From Stella humosa (GTDB lineage: Bacteria > Pseudomonadota > Alphaproteobacteria > ATCC43930 > Allostellaceae): a stretch of DNA of 64,000 bases. The notes under the pieces are model-generated. The model ran no database searches. It saw nothing but the letters and a program-made list of their open reading frames with translations, and was not told the origin of the DNA. The translations under genes were made by a program, and so were the position numbers. Of the stretch, positions 1 through 8,773 are shown in pieces (position 1 is the first letter of the stretch; each line of letters opens with the position of its first letter). The stretch spans positions 4,322,001-4,386,000 of the forward strand of contig NZ_AP019700.1 of assembly GCF_006738645.1 (NCBI RefSeq). Reading direction: 5' to 3'.

Positions 1-981
1 ATGTCACGGGGCGCGCTCTACTACCTCCTCAGCAACCCGATCTATATCGGCCGGATCATGCACAAGGGCGAGAGCCACCCCGGTCAGCATGCGCCGATCA
101 TCGACCAGATGCTGTGGGATCAGGTCCAGGCTCAACTAGCGACGAAGCCGCGGGATCGCCGGCCGCGGGTTACCGGACAGAGCATGCTGGTCGGTAAGCT
201 CTACGACGCCGACGGTAACCGCATGACGCCGTCGCATGCGCAGAAGGGCGGGAAGCGGTATCGCTACTATGTTTCGGTGAAAGCCGAGGGTGACCGGTCT
301 TCGGGCTGGCGGCTGCCGGCGCAGGAGATTGAAGGCATCGTGGTTCGCACGCTGTTGCGTGCATTCGAAGCTCCGCACGAGCTGGTCGCACAGCTCCAGG
401 GCGGGCGTCCAGATGTGGCTGCCCTCGATCGGTCGGTGGGCGTTGCCGCCATCTTCCGAGCCGTGCTGGTGGGACGCGAGCCCGACGTCGCATCCGCCCT
501 CGTTCGCGGGCTGATAGGCCGGGTGACTATTGATCTTGAGAAGGTCGTCCTGCAACTTGATGCGAACCTGCTATCCGCCCGCTTCGGATTGGCCCAGGCC
601 GCAATCGATCAAGAGAGCCCATTTCTGCTGACCGCGGCCATAGAGATACGGCGACGCGGAGTGGAGATGCGCCTGACCATCCCCGATGAAAGGCCTCGTT
701 TGCCGAGCCGGCACGACCCTGCCCTGATCAAGGCGGTGGCCCGGGGCCATGCTTGGTTCGCAGAACTGGCCAGCGGGGTAGTCTCGTCGATCGCTGCGAT
801 CGCCTCCCGCGAGGGCATCACGGCGCGCTACGTGAGCCGGCTGCTGCCACTCGCATTCCTTGATCCCAGCACCGTGGAAGCCATTCTAGACGGGCGGCAG
901 CCGACCGAATTGACGGCGGAGGCGCTAACGCGATGCAGCGACCTCGATGATGAGCTTTGCAGATCCGCGACTGTTGCCTGA
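1..981 (+). CDS. Large serine recombinase, C-terminal part (partial at window start)
   Basis: This is the C-terminal two-thirds of a large serine site-specific recombinase. The first residues (GALYYLLSNPIYIGRI) are the typical end of the recombinase domain, followed by the GNRMTPSHAQKGGKRYRYYVS segment, which is the zinc-ribbon-like region seen in this family but without cysteines here. The catalytic N-terminal resolvase domain with its nucleophilic serine is not present, so the gene almost certainly starts left of the window and the ATG at base 1 is internal. The C-terminal part (about residues 150-326) is helix-rich and unassigned. Such enzymes integrate and excise phages and islands; the position 2.2 kb from a tRNA 3' end fits an integrated element. 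Whether the full gene is intact cannot be seen. Confidence 0.85.
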   Translation: MSRGALYYLLSNPIYIGRIMHKGESHPGQHAPIIDQMLWDQVQAQLATKPRDRRPRVTGQSMLVGKLYDADGNRMTPSHAQKGGKRYRYYVSVKAEGDRSSGWRLPAQEIEGIVVRTLLRAFEAPHELVAQLQGGRPDVAALDRSVGVAAIFRAVLVGREPDVASALVRGLIGRVTIDLEKVVLQLDANLLSARFGLAQAAIDQESPFLLTAAIEIRRRGVEMRLTIPDERPRLPSRHDPALIKAVARGHAWFAELASGVVSSIAAIASREGITARYVSRLLPLAFLDPSTVEAILDGRQPTELTAEALTRCSDLDDELCRSATVA

Positions 982-1264
982 ATGCAGCTTCCAACGCACC
1001 TGGCCGGGTCACAAAGTAGAGTTGCCGCTATCTGGCCGGGATACCGAAGCCTTCTCGCGATCTGGATGGGACAACGTCGTCGGTAGCCAGATTGGCCGCC
1101 TCGCGCGGCGGTCCAACTCTCGCCACTCGGCACGCTGGTCTTCGATCAGCCGCTGGGTAAGAGGGCTGAGCGGGATGTGGTCCGTGGCAAGCCACGACTC
1201 GAAGAACGACCCCAGCTTGTGCCGCCCCTGGGGTACGACGATCCCGCGTTGCGGAGGCGACGGC

Positions 1265-1609
1265 ATGACGGCCGCGGTGGACTGCCGGATCGTCGGCCGC
1301 TGGCGGATCGTCGAGACCGACCTCTGGGGCCGCGAGTACCTCGACCTCTGCCGACCGGCGACCTTGGTCATCGACCACGACGGCCAGGGCGAGCTCGCAT
1401 TCGGTGCGCTTCAGGCGGGCCTCGACCTCGCCTACAGCCGCTCGATGGTCCTCCTCACCTGGTCCGGCCATGACGAAATCGATGAGGGGACCGGGGACAG
1501 TGTCGCCGAACTCCTGCTCGAGGGCGCCATCGAGATCGAGTTCAACTACCACAACGGCGGTAAGGCAATCCTCAAAGCCGTCCGAAAGCCTTCTTCAACA
1601 GCCTGCTAA
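1265..1609 (+). CDS. Conserved hypothetical protein, 114 aa
   Basis: This small acidic cytoplasmic protein has no signal peptide and no membrane segment. It starts MTAAVDCRIVGRWRIVETDL and continues with WGREYLDLCRPATL, GELAFGALQAGLDL and FNYHNGGKAILKA. I recognise this pattern (GRWRI..DLW.r.YLDL....GEl.FG...H.GD.A) as a widespread hypothetical family, but no function is known to me. The ATG at 1265 is chosen because the conserved part begins there, although the frame is open further upstream. The 283 bp between the recombinase and this gene hold no convincing gene. It sits among mobile-element genes and may be island cargo. Confidence 0.6.
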   Translation: MTAAVDCRIVGRWRIVETDLWGREYLDLCRPATLVIDHDGQGELAFGALQAGLDLAYSRSMVLLTWSGHDEIDEGTGDSVAELLLEGAIEIEFNYHNGGKAILKAVRKPSSTAC

Positions 1610-1635
1610 AAGCTCGGAGATGGGAGCCACTGATT

Positions 1636-2958
1636 TCAGCCGACATTCGGATACTCCACCGCCTCGAGACGCTGCTCGATCATCGTCCCCTCGACGAAGA
1701 AGCCCAGGTCCGCCCGTATGGCCGCCGCGCGGGCGAACTCTTCCAACGTCCACTCGGCGGTGTCGATGTAGACGAGGTCCTCGGACCTACCTCCGGATCC
1801 TGCCGCATCCAGCCCGATGCCGATGATGTATCGGGCTCCCGGGCGCGCTGCCTTGGCGGCATGGCACCTCAGCAGAAGGTCACGGGCGCGTTTCTCCCGA
1901 TATGCTACATATTCGTCCCTCGGCGCCCCCGGTCCCATTAGCAGGACGTAGATCACATCATCCTGCTCGGAGGGCAGTATCGAACTGATCCACGCTTCCC
2001 GGGCCCGCACCGCGCGCACCTCGATCGCCTGTGACAGGATCCGTCGGCGAAAGCGGCCTTCGCTGGCCATGATCCGCACCATGCCTTCATAGTCGCGTAT
2101 GGTCGTCTCGTTGCCGACCTCAAGCTGCTCTGCGAGGAGTTGGCTGGTCACGTACTCAATCAGAATATCCCAGGTGCGATGCGCGGCGTTGAGGCGCCGT
2201 CCCTCCTGGAAAGCCTGTTGCGCCTCTATCTGCCGCCACAGGTTCGGTTGGAGGACAAACTCCTTCGCGGGCGCCGGGAAGCTGCGGTTGTGGTGCAGGT
2301 AGTATGCGAGGATGTCCGCCTCGGTGGGCGCGCCCTTGAACTTGCCGGACACGGAAATCGTCTCCTTCGCGTCGAGGTAGTTGATGAAGTCGCGGGCGGT
2401 ATCCAGCTCCCGGAGTACCAGCTTGAGCGCTTCGGCGCTAAAGACGTGGAGGAAGCCGCCCGCTTCTTTCACTATACCGATCCGCAGCGGGGCCTCATCA
2501 TCGACGATTGTGAGATCGATGCCGAGCATGGGCTGCATAGTCTCTGCCATACAGCGTTCGGAAGCGCCCGTCGCGACGCAGACGCGATGAACGCGCATGT
2601 CGGCGGTGGCAGGCAGGCTAACCGGCAGCGGTTCCTGCGCCCGGGGGTCGAGGTAGATGTGGTCGGGGCGGGTGCGCACGTGGTGCTCGGCACGACGGAC
2701 CTGGTGTGCAGACTTCCCGACAGCGCGGGAGAACCAGCGCTTCCAGTCCAAGACCGCATCGCCGCTATCAGGGTAAGCACAGCTCTTGTCCGAAAAGAGG
2801 AGCACGTCGTCGCGGAACACGACCATCAGATCGACGAGTTCCTTGCCGGGCTCCTTGTACAGGTTAGGGTATGTCCAAAGCCGTAGAAACGAACGCTCAC
2901 ATAGTTGGGCAAGGATCGCTTCGGACTCCGTCAGGCCTTCGGACTTCTCGAATCTCAT
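1636..2958 (-). CDS. Orphan protein, possible PD-(D/E)XK-like nuclease, 440 aa
   Basis: The function is not recognised with confidence. Near the N terminus a segment runs ESEAILAQLCERSFLRLW (residues 11-28), then KELVDLMVVFRDDVLLFSDK (39-58). An acidic residue followed by two hydrophobic strands and an SxK/DK end resembles the core of PD-(D/E)XK nucleases (candidate residues E11 or E13, D43, K58), but the usual D/E before xK is a serine. The rest (residues 80-440) is mixed alpha/beta without a motif I can name. The frame stays open to 3114, but the conserved-looking part starts at the ATG at 2958 and the upstream stretch runs into a terminator hairpin, so 2958 is preferred. Codon use is visibly less GC-biased than in the genes right of the tRNA, consistent with island cargo. 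Confidence 0.55.
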   Translation of the reverse strand: MRFEKSEGLTESEAILAQLCERSFLRLWTYPNLYKEPGKELVDLMVVFRDDVLLFSDKSCAYPDSGDAVLDWKRWFSRAVGKSAHQVRRAEHHVRTRPDHIYLDPRAQEPLPVSLPATADMRVHRVCVATGASERCMAETMQPMLGIDLTIVDDEAPLRIGIVKEAGGFLHVFSAEALKLVLRELDTARDFINYLDAKETISVSGKFKGAPTEADILAYYLHHNRSFPAPAKEFVLQPNLWRQIEAQQAFQEGRRLNAAHRTWDILIEYVTSQLLAEQLEVGNETTIRDYEGMVRIMASEGRFRRRILSQAIEVRAVRAREAWISSILPSEQDDVIYVLLMGPGAPRDEYVAYREKRARDLLLRCHAAKAARPGARYIIGIGLDAAGSGGRSEDLVYIDTAEWTLEEFARAAAIRADLGFFVEGTMIEQRLEAVEYPNVG

Positions 2959-3112
2959 GTCTGCCCCGTGGAACAAGTTGGATTCGAACTTCCCGGTCAC
3001 CGTTGGTGCGCCTTCTCGGCAAGCGAACCGCAACTCTGGCGCCGAGAGATATTGACGGCCATACGCCTTCAAGAGTTGGTGGAATCCGTATCTCACGGTC
3101 CGCCCAAACGCC

Positions 3113-3139
3113 AAAAGGCCCGCACAAGGCGGGCCTTTT
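3113..3139. terminator. Bidirectional rho-independent terminator
   Basis: A perfect 7-bp stem GGCCCGC / GCGGGCC with a 5-base loop (acaag) is flanked by AAAA on the left and TTTT on the right, so it can terminate transcription on both strands. It lies 39 bp beyond the 3' end of the tRNA-Ser (minus strand), and is most simply the tRNA terminator. Confidence 0.8.
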
Positions 3140-3178
3140 CACGACGCTGGCCAATCAGTCTCTAAATCACAGACTGAA

Positions 3179-3268
<90 letters not shown>

Positions 3269-3343
3269 CGCGTATCGAACGGCCGCTGGTGATTAAGGGG
3301 TCGGGCGGCGGATTGCAAGCCAATCCGCACCGGCCGCGGCAAG

Positions 3344-3757
3344 TTACGGCAGGCGGACGGTGAAGGCCTCCTCGGCCAGAAGCGTGCCGTCGCGGTCGAA
3401 GAGCTGGACGAAGCCGGGGCCGACGATCGCCGGCATCAGGTCCCAGGTGCGCCAGTTCGGGCTGACCCCGGCATAGAGGTCGCGGGTGCGTACCACCCGG
3501 CCGCTGGCGATCCAGCGCAGGGTGAAGGCCGGTCGGTCGGGGTCGGCGCGGCTGCAATCCAGGCGCAGGAAGGCATGGACGCGGTCGTACTCGACCACGA
3601 ACTCGGTCGTCGGCTCCACCGGCTCGCGCTGGTAGACGCCCTTGGCGGTGCGGAACTCGCGGATGATGCAGTCGGTATCGGCCAGTGCCGGCGACGCGGC
3701 GGATACCGCGGCCGACGCAACCGCCAGGGCCATCAGGAGGGTTCGACCGCTCTTCAT
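3344..3757 (-). CDS. Secreted protein of unknown function, 137 aa
   Basis: The first 26 residues form a clear Sec signal peptide (MKSGRTLLMALAVASAAVSA, then ASPALA as a good cleavage site), so the mature protein (about 111 aa) is expected in the periplasm. The mature part has exactly two cysteines (C30 and C68), which could form one disulfide, and alternating hydrophobic and charged stretches that suggest a small beta-sandwich; a DRDGTLLAEEAF segment lies near the C terminus. I do not recognise a family. The ATG at 3757 is chosen because the signal peptide starts there; the reading frame upstream only shadows the amidase gene. No operon partner is evident: the tRNA-Ser is downstream and the amidase upstream. 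Confidence 0.75.
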   Translation of the reverse strand: MKSGRTLLMALAVASAAVSAASPALADTDCIIREFRTAKGVYQREPVEPTTEFVVEYDRVHAFLRLDCSRADPDRPAFTLRWIASGRVVRTRDLYAGVSPNWRTWDLMPAIVGPGFVQLFDRDGTLLAEEAFTVRLP

Positions 3758-3867
3758 TCGCAGCCAAGCGATAGCGCAACTATGCGCGTCTACCAAGGGC
3801 GCCGAGGGCCGCAGGCCATTGATATCGTGGCCTGCGGCATTCCGGCCACGGGGCCGCACCACCCCCG

Positions 3868-5292
3868 TCAGCGGGCGGGCGGGCGGCGGTCGGCCCAGGG
3901 CCGCGCCTGCTCCAGCAGGGTCGCCAGGCGCAGGACGGCAAAGTCGCTCCACCATGGCCCGATGATCTGGAAGCCCGTCGGCAGGCCGTCGCTGGCAAAG
4001 CCGCTGGGGATCGACATGGCCGGGTTGCCGGTCAGGTTGAAGGGGTACTGGTAGGCGGTCCAACTCTGGCGGGTGATGCCACATTCGCGGCCGGCGATGG
4101 TGACGGGCTTGGTCGCGTCGAAATCGGCCGCCAGGGCGGTGCAGGCCGTCGTCGGCGAAACCAGGAAGCGATAGCGGCCGAACAGCGCCTGCACGGTCTG
4201 GTAGAGGCGCGAGCGCGCCCGCTCCGCACCGATCCGGTCGAGCAGGCTGTATTCCATGCCCCAGTCGGCGAACGCCACCATGCTGGGATCGAGCCGGTTG
4301 CCCCAGCGCTCCCGCAAGGGGGCGACGGAGGCCGCGATGCCGGTCTGGTAGATGATCCGCCCCTCGGGTTCGGCCCAGTCGATGCCGTCCGGCACCGCCT
4401 CGACCTCGGCCCCCAGGTCGCGCAGGGCTGCCAGCATGTCCAGCGTGCGGGCCTCGACCTCGGGATCGACGACCGGGTTGGCCATGCGCGCGACATAGCC
4501 GATGCGCACGCCGTCCAGCCGCGGCCCCTGCAGGTCGGGCGGCAGCGCCGCCGGGCCGCCGCCCAGGCTCCACGGGTCGCGCGCGTCTGGCCCCAGCATG
4601 GCCGCGAACATGACGGTGGCGTCGGCCACCGTGCGCGTCATCGGCCCGGCGAAGGACTGGTTGAGGAAGACATCGCCCGCCGCCTCGTGGGGGATGGCGC
4701 CGCGCGTCGGCTTCAACCCGACGATGCCGGCGCTGGCGGACGGCCCGCGGATCGAGCCCGCGCCATCGGTGCCGAGCGCCAGCGGCGCCAGGCCGGCGGC
4801 CACCGCCGCCGACGCCCCCCCGCTCGACCCGCCCGGCGTCCGCTCCAGGTTCCACGGATTGCGGGTGATGCCGGTCAGCGGGCTGGTGGTGATGCCCTTG
4901 TGGCCGAATTCCGGCGTCGTGGTCTTGCCGACGACGATGGCGCCCGCCGCCTTGAGGCGCGCGACCGCGATCGAATCGGCCCGCGCGACGTTCTCGGCAT
5001 GGACGTGCGAGCCGTGCGTCGTGCGCTGGCCGGCGACGTCGATCAGGTCCTTGATCGAGACGGGCACGCCATGCAGCGGCCCGAGCGGCGCACCGGCGGC
5101 GACCGCGGCCTCGGCCGCCCGGGCCGCGGCCATCGCCTCGTCGCGGCAGGTGCCGACATAGGCGTTGATCGCCGGCTGCGCCCGGTCGATCGCGTCCAGC
5201 ACGGTCTGGACATAGGCCACGGGCGACAGCGCGCCACGGCGGATCATCGCCGCCGCGCGCGTCGCGGGCAGGAACAGCAGGTCGTCGGACAT
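3868..5292 (-). CDS. Amidase signature family enzyme, 474 aa
   Basis: This is a member of the amidase signature family (Ser-cisSer-Lys hydrolases of carboxamides). The Lys of the triad lies in GVPVSIKDLID (K81), the cis-serine in TPGGSSGGASA (S156/S157), and the nucleophilic serine in GTDGAGSIRGP (S180). Length is normal for the family. It is not GatA-like in context, because no gatB/gatC is nearby; members with the LHGVPVSIKDL start and no partner hydrolyse various small or aryl amides, so the substrate is open. The ATG at 5292 begins the usual MSDDLLFLPA start; an in-frame ATG at 5334 is possible. It is divergent from the ketopantoate reductase-like gene with 136 bp between them. Confidence 0.88.
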   Translation of the reverse strand: MSDDLLFLPATRAAAMIRRGALSPVAYVQTVLDAIDRAQPAINAYVGTCRDEAMAAARAAEAAVAAGAPLGPLHGVPVSIKDLIDVAGQRTTHGSHVHAENVARADSIAVARLKAAGAIVVGKTTTPEFGHKGITTSPLTGITRNPWNLERTPGGSSGGASAAVAAGLAPLALGTDGAGSIRGPSASAGIVGLKPTRGAIPHEAAGDVFLNQSFAGPMTRTVADATVMFAAMLGPDARDPWSLGGGPAALPPDLQGPRLDGVRIGYVARMANPVVDPEVEARTLDMLAALRDLGAEVEAVPDGIDWAEPEGRIIYQTGIAASVAPLRERWGNRLDPSMVAFADWGMEYSLLDRIGAERARSRLYQTVQALFGRYRFLVSPTTACTALAADFDATKPVTIAGRECGITRQSWTAYQYPFNLTGNPAMSIPSGFASDGLPTGFQIIGPWWSDFAVLRLATLLEQARPWADRRPPAR

Positions 5293-5428
5293 CGGGTGCG
5301 GGCACTCCAGAAAGGATCGCACGGACGATGCCATGCGGCCCACTTCCGGGCCAATAGCCGATCGCCCTGGACGGCGCCCCGCCTTGGCCACACATTCGCG
5401 GTGGACCAGGGACGGGAGGATGGACGGC

Positions 5429-6358
5429 ATGCGGATCGTGGTGGTGGGTGCGGGCGGCGTCGGCGGCTATTTCGGTGCGGTTCTGGCGCGGGGCGGCCAG
5501 GACGTGACCTTCGTGGCGCGCGGCGCCCATCTGGCGGCGATGCAGGCCAACGGCCTGTCGATCGAAAGCCCCAGCGGCGCTTTCGCGATCCGGCCGGTGA
5601 AGGCCACCGACGACCCGGCCGCGATCGGCCCCGTCGACATCGTGCTGTTCGCGGTCAAGCTCTACGACATGGAGACGGCCGCGGCCGCCCTGAAGCCGCT
5701 GGTCGGGCCGGGAACGGTGGTGATCCCGCTGCAGAACGGCATCGACGCCGCCACCATCGTCGGCCGCGCGGTGGGTGCGGCCCATGTCGCGGCCGGCGTC
5801 GCCTACATCTCGGCCCTGGTGGAGCGGCCGGGCGTCGTGCGCCACAACGCCCTGCTGGCGCGGCTGGCCTACGGCCCGCTGGAGGCCAGCCAGCAGGCGC
5901 CGCTCGCCGCCTTCAAGGCAGCCTGCGACGCGGCCGGGCTGGACACCACCCTGACCGACGATCCCCGCCGCGTGGTTTGGGAGAAGTTCCTTTTCCTGGC
6001 CTCCATGAGCGGGATGACGGCGCTGACCCGCCATTCCATCGGCCCGATCCGCACCAACCCCGCCACGCGCGCCATGATGATGGAATCCCTGGCCGAGACG
6101 GCGGCGGTGGCGGCTGCCCTGGGCGTGCGCCTGCCGGGCGACCAGCCCGAACGCGTGCTGGCGCAGATGGACGCCATGCCCGAGGCGGCGCGGGCGTCGA
6201 TGCTGGTCGATCTGGAGCGCGGCCGGCCGCTCGAGCTGCCCTGGCTGTCGGGCGCGGTGGCCCGGCTGGGCAGCGCCAACGGCGTGCCGACCCCGGTGCA
6301 TCGCGCGATCGTGGCCGCCCTCGCCCTCCAGGTGGACGGCACGACGCCCAGGGGGTGA
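5429..6358 (+). CDS. 2-dehydropantoate 2-reductase family protein, 309 aa
   Basis: The protein is an NADP-dependent ketopantoate reductase-type dehydrogenase. The N-terminal Rossmann motif GAGGVGGYFG is at residues 7-16, the family lysine lies in FAVKLYDM, the loop PLQNGID follows, and the catalytic region WEKFLFLASMSG begins the helical C-terminal domain. PanE itself makes pantoate for CoA, but many paralogues act on other 2-oxo acids, and the lack of other pantothenate genes leaves the substrate open. The start at 5429 is favoured over the in-frame ATG at 5420 because the Shine-Dalgarno GGGAGGA (5414-5420) is 8 bp upstream of it. The next gene starts 69 bp downstream on the same strand. Confidence 0.87.
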   Translation: MRIVVVGAGGVGGYFGAVLARGGQDVTFVARGAHLAAMQANGLSIESPSGAFAIRPVKATDDPAAIGPVDIVLFAVKLYDMETAAAALKPLVGPGTVVIPLQNGIDAATIVGRAVGAAHVAAGVAYISALVERPGVVRHNALLARLAYGPLEASQQAPLAAFKAACDAAGLDTTLTDDPRRVVWEKFLFLASMSGMTALTRHSIGPIRTNPATRAMMMESLAETAAVAAALGVRLPGDQPERVLAQMDAMPEAARASMLVDLERGRPLELPWLSGAVARLGSANGVPTPVHRAIVAALALQVDGTTPRG

Positions 6359-6426
6359 CGGCGGCGGCGTTCTCAGGGACAATCGCCGCCACCCACCCTG
6401 CCAAGCATCTGGAGCGGATCGCCGCC

Positions 6427-8751
6427 ATGGAACAGTTCGGCTTCGGCCAGCCCGTCCGCCGCAAGGAAGACCGCCGCTTCCTGACCGGCCGCGGGCGCTA
6501 TACCGACGATATCAACCTGGCCGGCCAGGCCTATGGCCATGTCCTGCGCTCGCCACACGCCCATGCCCGCATCACCCGCCTCGACACAGAGGCGGCGGCC
6601 GCCGCGCCGGGCGTGCTGGCCGTGCTGACCCATGCCGACCTGGTGGCCGACGGCATCCCCAGCCTGCCCTGCCATGTCGATGTGCCGGGCCGCGGCGGCG
6701 AGAAGATGTTCGCCCCGCTGCGCCCCGTCCTGGCCGACGGCACCGTGCGCTTCGTGGGCGACCTCGTCGCCTTCGTCGTGGCCGAGAGCGCCCAGGCCGC
6801 ACGCGACGCGTCCGAGCTGATCGAGGTCGACTACGACCCGCTGCCGGCCGTGGTCGACGCGGTGGCGGCGATGGAACCGGGTGCGCCATTGCTGTGGCCG
6901 GAGCGTGGCAGCAACCTCTGCGTCCACTGGGAAAGCCACGACGGCACGGCGATGCGCGCGGCCTTCGCGCGCGCCGCCCGCGTCGTGCGCTGCGACCTCG
7001 TCAACAACCGGCTGGTCGGCAACCCGATGGAGCCGCGCGTGGCCATCGGCGAGTACGACCCCGCGACCGGCATCCGCACCTTGCACTCCCCGACCCAGGG
7101 CGTGGTGAAGCTGTGGCAGGGGCTGGCGACGCTGATCTTCAACGTGCCGCAGGACAAGATCCGCGTCGTCTCGCCCGATGTCGGCGGCGGCTTCGGCCTG
7201 CGCGGCAAGCTGTTCCCGGAATCGGTGCTGGTGGTGTGGGCCGCCACCCGGCTGCAACGGCCGGTGAAGTGGACGGCCGACCGCAGCGAGACCTTCCTCT
7301 GCGACCCGCATGGCCGCGACCATGTGACGACCTGCGAGATGGCTTTCGATGCGGGCGGCCGCATCCTGGCCATGCGGGCCGAGACGGCCGCCAATGTCGG
7401 CGCCTACCTGCTGGATTTCGGGCCGCGCATCCCGACCATCGCCGGGGCCCGCATCGCGGGCTCGGTCTATGACGTGCCGGCAATGCAGCTCTCGGTGCGG
7501 GTGATCTTCACCAACACCGTGCCGACCGACGCCTATCGCGGCGCCGGCCGGCCGGAGATCTGCTACCAGATGGAGCGCCTGCTGGACCTGGGGGCGGAAG
7601 CCTTCGGCATCGGCCGCGAGGAGATTCGCCGGCGCAACTTCATCCGGCCCGAGCAGCTCCCCTACAAGAACCAGGTCGGCATGGTGATCGATTCCGGCCT
7701 CTTCGCGCAGACGATGGACCAGGCTCTGGATCGCGCGGACTGGGCCGGCTTCGGCGCCCGCCGGGCGGCCGCGCGCGACGGCCTGCTGCGCGGCATCGGC
7801 CTTGGCTATTATGTCGAGGCATCGGGCGGCCAACCGTTCGAGGAGGCGCGCGTGCGCTTCGAGGAAGACGGCCGGGTGACGCTGATCGTCGGCACCTTCA
7901 GCCACGGCCAGGGGCACGAGACGGCATTCGCCCAGATCCTGGCCGAGCGGCTGGGCGTGCCGTTCGACGAGATCGACCTGCGCCAGGGCGATTCCGACTT
8001 CGTGAAGTTCGGCAACGGTACCGGCGGCTCGCGCTCGTCGCAGATGGGCGGCGTGGCGACGGCGCGCGCGGCCCAGCAGGTGGTGGACAAGGCCCGCCGC
8101 ATCGCCGCCCACGCGCTGGAGGCGGCCGAGGCCGACATCAGCTTCCGCGCCGGCGGCTTCGAGGTGGCGGGCACCGACCTGCGCATCGCGATTGCCGATG
8201 TGGCCCGGCTGGCGCGCGACCCCGCCCGCCTGCCGGATGGCATGGAGCCGGGGCTGGACGAGACCTGCCGCTACCAGCGCCCGACGGAATGCAACTTCCC
8301 CAACGGCGCCCATGTGGCCGAGGTCGAGATCGACCCCGATACCGGGGTGGTGCGCATCGCGCGCTATGTCTGCGTCGACGATTGCGGCGAGATCATCAAC
8401 CCCCTGCTGATCCGCGGCCAGGTGCATGGCGCCGTTGCCCAGGGCCTGGGCCAGGCGTTGCTGGAGCGCACCGCCTACGACCCGGATTCGGGCCAACTCG
8501 TGTCCGGCTCGTTCATGGACTATGCGATGCCGCGCGCGTCCGACATGCCCGACCTCGACGTGGGATTCCATGTCGTGCGTAACCCCAGCAACGACCTGGG
8601 CGTGAAGGGGGCGGGCGAAGGCGGCTCCTGCGGGGCGCCGCCCGCCATCGTCAGCGCGGTGTGCGATGCGCTGGGCATCACCCATATCGACATGCCGCTG
8701 ACGCCCGAGGTGGTGTGGCGGGCGATCCGCGCCCGGCAGGCGGCGGCATAG
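6427..8751 (+). CDS. Molybdenum hydroxylase large (molybdopterin-binding) subunit, 774 aa
   Basis: This is the large subunit of a xanthine dehydrogenase/CO dehydrogenase-type enzyme. It has the typical GQPVRRKEDRRFLTGRGRY start, the molybdopterin-binding SPDVGGGFGLRGK segment, the active-site loop AYRGAGRPE, and the catalytic glutamate in GVKGAGEGGSCG near the C terminus. AYRGAGR is the signature of form II (CoxL-like) proteins, whereas true CO dehydrogenases carry AYxCSFR, so CO oxidation is unlikely and an N-heterocycle or aldehyde is more plausible. The FAD-binding medium subunit and the 2Fe-2S small subunit, normally adjacent, are absent on both sides. An SD-like GGAG lies 12 bp before the ATG. 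Molybdate genes are found 25 kb away at 33.6-35.3 kb. Confidence 0.92.
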   Translation: MEQFGFGQPVRRKEDRRFLTGRGRYTDDINLAGQAYGHVLRSPHAHARITRLDTEAAAAAPGVLAVLTHADLVADGIPSLPCHVDVPGRGGEKMFAPLRPVLADGTVRFVGDLVAFVVAESAQAARDASELIEVDYDPLPAVVDAVAAMEPGAPLLWPERGSNLCVHWESHDGTAMRAAFARAARVVRCDLVNNRLVGNPMEPRVAIGEYDPATGIRTLHSPTQGVVKLWQGLATLIFNVPQDKIRVVSPDVGGGFGLRGKLFPESVLVVWAATRLQRPVKWTADRSETFLCDPHGRDHVTTCEMAFDAGGRILAMRAETAANVGAYLLDFGPRIPTIAGARIAGSVYDVPAMQLSVRVIFTNTVPTDAYRGAGRPEICYQMERLLDLGAEAFGIGREEIRRRNFIRPEQLPYKNQVGMVIDSGLFAQTMDQALDRADWAGFGARRAAARDGLLRGIGLGYYVEASGGQPFEEARVRFEEDGRVTLIVGTFSHGQGHETAFAQILAERLGVPFDEIDLRQGDSDFVKFGNGTGGSRSSQMGGVATARAAQQVVDKARRIAAHALEAAEADISFRAGGFEVAGTDLRIAIADVARLARDPARLPDGMEPGLDETCRYQRPTECNFPNGAHVAEVEIDPDTGVVRIARYVCVDDCGEIINPLLIRGQVHGAVAQGLGQALLERTAYDPDSGQLVSGSFMDYAMPRASDMPDLDVGFHVVRNPSNDLGVKGAGEGGSCGAPPAIVSAVCDALGITHIDMPLTPEVVWRAIRARQAAA

Positions 8752-8773
8752 CCGCCCGCCGCGGCAGGCCGGA

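Noticed and set aside
1009-1371. 120-codon minus-strand frame between recombinase and the 114-aa protein
   Set aside because: It overlaps the recognised plus-strand gene and has no start signal; the part 1009-1240 could be a fragment of an old gene but nothing identifiable remains.
2980-2989. GGATTCGAAC identical to the tRNA-Ser T-loop, a possible attachment-site remnant
   Set aside because: Only 10 bases match and the flanks differ at once; a true attachment site would repeat more of the tRNA 3' end.
3758-6382. Long minus-strand frame upstream of the 137-aa secreted protein
   Set aside because: Upstream of the signal peptide the frame only shadows the amidase and ketopantoate reductase genes.
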